Assembly: GCA_022843805.1 (NCBI GenBank)
Contig: JALHMY010000036.1
Coordinates: 1 to 64,000, forward strand
Origin: Fuerstiella sp.
GTDB taxonomy: Bacteria > Planctomycetota > Planctomycetia > Planctomycetales > Planctomycetaceae
Direction of reading: 5' to 3'
Length of the DNA stretch: 64,000 bases
Part shown: in pieces, positions 62,677-64,000 of the stretch
How positions within the stretch are numbered: position 1 is the stretch's first letter
Layout: every line of letters begins with the position of its first letter
The notes under the pieces: model-generated
What the model was told of the DNA's origin: nothing
Seen by the model: only the letters and a program-made list of their open reading frames with translations
Databases searched by the model: none
Made by a program: the position numbers and the translations under genes

Positions 62677-64000
62677 TCAGTCCGGATAAACCGCTCTTCC
62701 AGTGACAGCAGAATTGCTGGTTTCAGGAGCTGTGACGGGAATTGGAATGACTCGGCGATCTGAGGGCGATTCCGCCTGAAACGCGGCGGCCGGCTGAACA
62801 CCCGGTCTGTTGACAGAAGGCGACGGTTGTTGCACCACATGACCGCGAGTCTCAGGAAACGCTCGAATGGTCGTTGTAATCTGCTTGTCCTGTGGCACCT
62901 GTTTGCCGTCGGGAAGCACGACCATCATTGAAATGAATCGCGTAAGGTTCAGTTCGAGCGGCAGGCCGGTAGCCCTGTCAACCGTACATTTACCGATACT
63001 GTGCCCTCCGGTTATCTTCAGATTGCCGTCCTGTCCGGATGACACTGTTTCTCCGGACGCGACACGCCCTGTAATGTCGATGTCGGCGGTTCTGGGATTC
63101 AATGCGGCCAGGCGATAAGTCGATGTCAGATAGACCGGCGCCGGCTGCATCAGTCGAGTTTCACGGGTCCACACATCGCCGGGTGCTACTCGCGTTGCCG
63201 AGTCTTTGTCGACGCTGCTGTTGTAAGGAAGAAGCCCAATACTGTCATCGATGAAATTGGCCACACCATCATCGCCGAAGCGGTTGGAGATTTCCGCCAG
63301 AAGAGATTGTCGCCGATCCAGAGGTACGTTCTCGACGCACCGCTGAAGGAACTCCTGATATCCAACCAGGTCGCGAATCCGGTTGTCGCGGCCGACCCAG
63401 AACGCGAACCCATTGTTTACCATTCCAGCATAGGGCTGAACATCCCACGGAATGTCGTTCTGGTGTGTCGCGGAGTCAAAATCGAGGCGCTGACCGTTGA
63501 GGTCGTGAGAGTACGTAATTCGTGAATAGCGCACACTCAAAAGAATGGCATCGGGCTGTTCCTGCTCCACCTGGATCGCCATTGTCAGTTCCAGTCGCGT
63601 CTGAGCAATCGCAGGGAACTCTGTCGACTTCTGAACCAGCATCTGCTCCACGGTCTTGATCAATGGAAATCGGTCACCAGGCTGCAATCGAAGTTCGAGC
63701 CTGTCGCCCTGAGCAGTGGCGGTGACCGGGACCGTCGAGATGTTGCGAGTGCCCTCGGTGAGTGCGTCCTGCTGAGTTAAACCGCTTCGAGCCTGACGTC
63801 GCCCGGAACGGGTCCCGACACCAGGATCCGCTTCAGATTCTTCAGAAGCTGCAGACTGCTCAGCCGCCCCTGGCTCCTGCTCCAGTTCGCTCAGCAGCTC
63901 TGACATCATCGCGTCGTCGCCGGAATCAGCCGTCGGGCTCGATTGAGATCCGCAACCACACGCCGACAGCAACACCCCAAAGGTCACAGACGAAAACAGC
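62677..64000 (-). CDS. Putative lipoprotein, DUF6263-like, 5' end outside the window
   Basis: At least 441 residues; the frame is open to the right edge, so the start lies beyond 64000. The visible N-terminal part, LFSSVTFGVLLSACGCGS, is a lipoprotein signal with lipobox LSAC. An acidic, disordered spacer is followed by QPGDRFPLIKTVEQMLVQ, MAIQVEQEQPDAILLSVRYSR (length 21 in the protein, listed here in part) and a long beta-rich domain with CTVDRATGLPLELNLT. This pattern resembles the DUF6263 group as I remember it. A GTG at 63987 would be an internal start but cuts the signal peptide. The gene is convergent with tolC. Confidence 0.65.
   Translation of the reverse strand, partial: LFSSVTFGVLLSACGCGSQSSPTADSGDDAMMSELLSELEQEPGAAEQSAASEESEADPGVGTRSGRRQARSGLTQQDALTEGTRNISTVPVTATAQGDRLELRLQPGDRFPLIKTVEQMLVQKSTEFPAIAQTRLELTMAIQVEQEQPDAILLSVRYSRITYSHDLNGQRLDFDSATHQNDIPWDVQPYAGMVNNGFAFWVGRDNRIRDLVGYQEFLQRCVENVPLDRRQSLLAEISNRFGDDGVANFIDDSIGLLPYNSSVDKDSATRVAPGDVWTRETRLMQPAPVYLTSTYRLAALNPRTADIDITGRVASGETVSSGQDGNLKITGGHSIGKCTVDRATGLPLELNLTRFISMMVVLPDGKQVPQDKQITTTIRAFPETRGHVVQQPSPSVNRPGVQPAAAFQAESPSDRRVIPIPVTAPETSNSAVTGRAVYPD

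Noticed and set aside
1-64000. tRNA, rRNA and insertion-sequence transposase genes
   Set aside because: I looked for tRNA cloverleaf landmarks, rRNA stretches and DDE transposase motifs by eye and found none; a covariance search was not possible.

Overview
The window looks like chromosomal DNA from a planctomycete (Planctomycetota). The evidence is the mix of families: a very large secreted repeat protein with the N-terminal LEDRRVL-type signature, a Ser/Thr kinase fused to a membrane span, coiled coil and WD40 repeats, a Pirellula/Verrucomicrobium-type dehydrogenase with a C-terminal CxxCH heme domain, a cytochrome b fused to c-type heme domains next to a Rieske protein, and small proteins beginning NPF-x-P. 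I cannot name the genus from sequence alone.

Layout. (1) 1-5.8 kb is a gene-poor, decaying accessory stretch. It holds an internally deleted remnant of a type I restriction HsdR subunit, a 5'-truncated KAP P-loop NTPase, two small membrane-anchored hypothetical genes, a cluster of inverted repeats, a fragment of an integron-type tyrosine recombinase and two small ORFs. (2) 5.8-10.2 kb holds an SAM-dependent methyltransferase, then convergently a Rieske / cytochrome b-c respiratory pair, with a palindromic repeat element in the convergent gap. (3) 10.4-21 kb, all on the minus strand, is a cell-surface polysaccharide cluster: deacetylase-glycosyltransferase fusion, DegT aminotransferase, Gfo/Idh dehydrogenase, hexapeptide acetyltransferase, FAD oxidoreductase, polysaccharide deacetylase, GT39-type glycosyltransferase and UDP-GlcNAc 2-epimerase. 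Four of these match the steps that make a 2,3-diacetamido-2,3-dideoxy-hexuronic acid nucleotide sugar. (4) 21.2-26.5 kb is a three-gene operon: HlyD adaptor, GAF-HlyD, and a PqqD-like/M50 metalloprotease/HlyD fusion. (5) 26.8-36 kb is mostly housekeeping: RidA, ThrRS, the PVC heme protein, RibD and a Cys-rich YHS-like protein. (6) 36-42 kb is the giant kinase-WD40 gene. (7) 42.4-62.5 kb is a secretion-like locus: a 3,367-residue repeat protein, a divergent secreted protein of unknown function, a second M50-HlyD / HlyD / GAF-HlyD operon, and a divergent TolC-family outer-membrane protein. (8) The window ends in a lipoprotein gene cut by the right edge.

The most interesting system is the duplicated set of three membrane proteins (M50 metalloprotease fused to an HlyD adaptor, a free HlyD adaptor, and a cytosolic GAF-like domain fused to an HlyD adaptor). 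One copy sits with a TolC-family channel and a giant surface protein, and there is no ABC or RND motor anywhere in the window. I infer a planctomycete-type tripartite export or surface-assembly machine in which the membrane metalloprotease module occupies the place of the usual motor; this is inference from domain content and gene order, not a demonstrated function.
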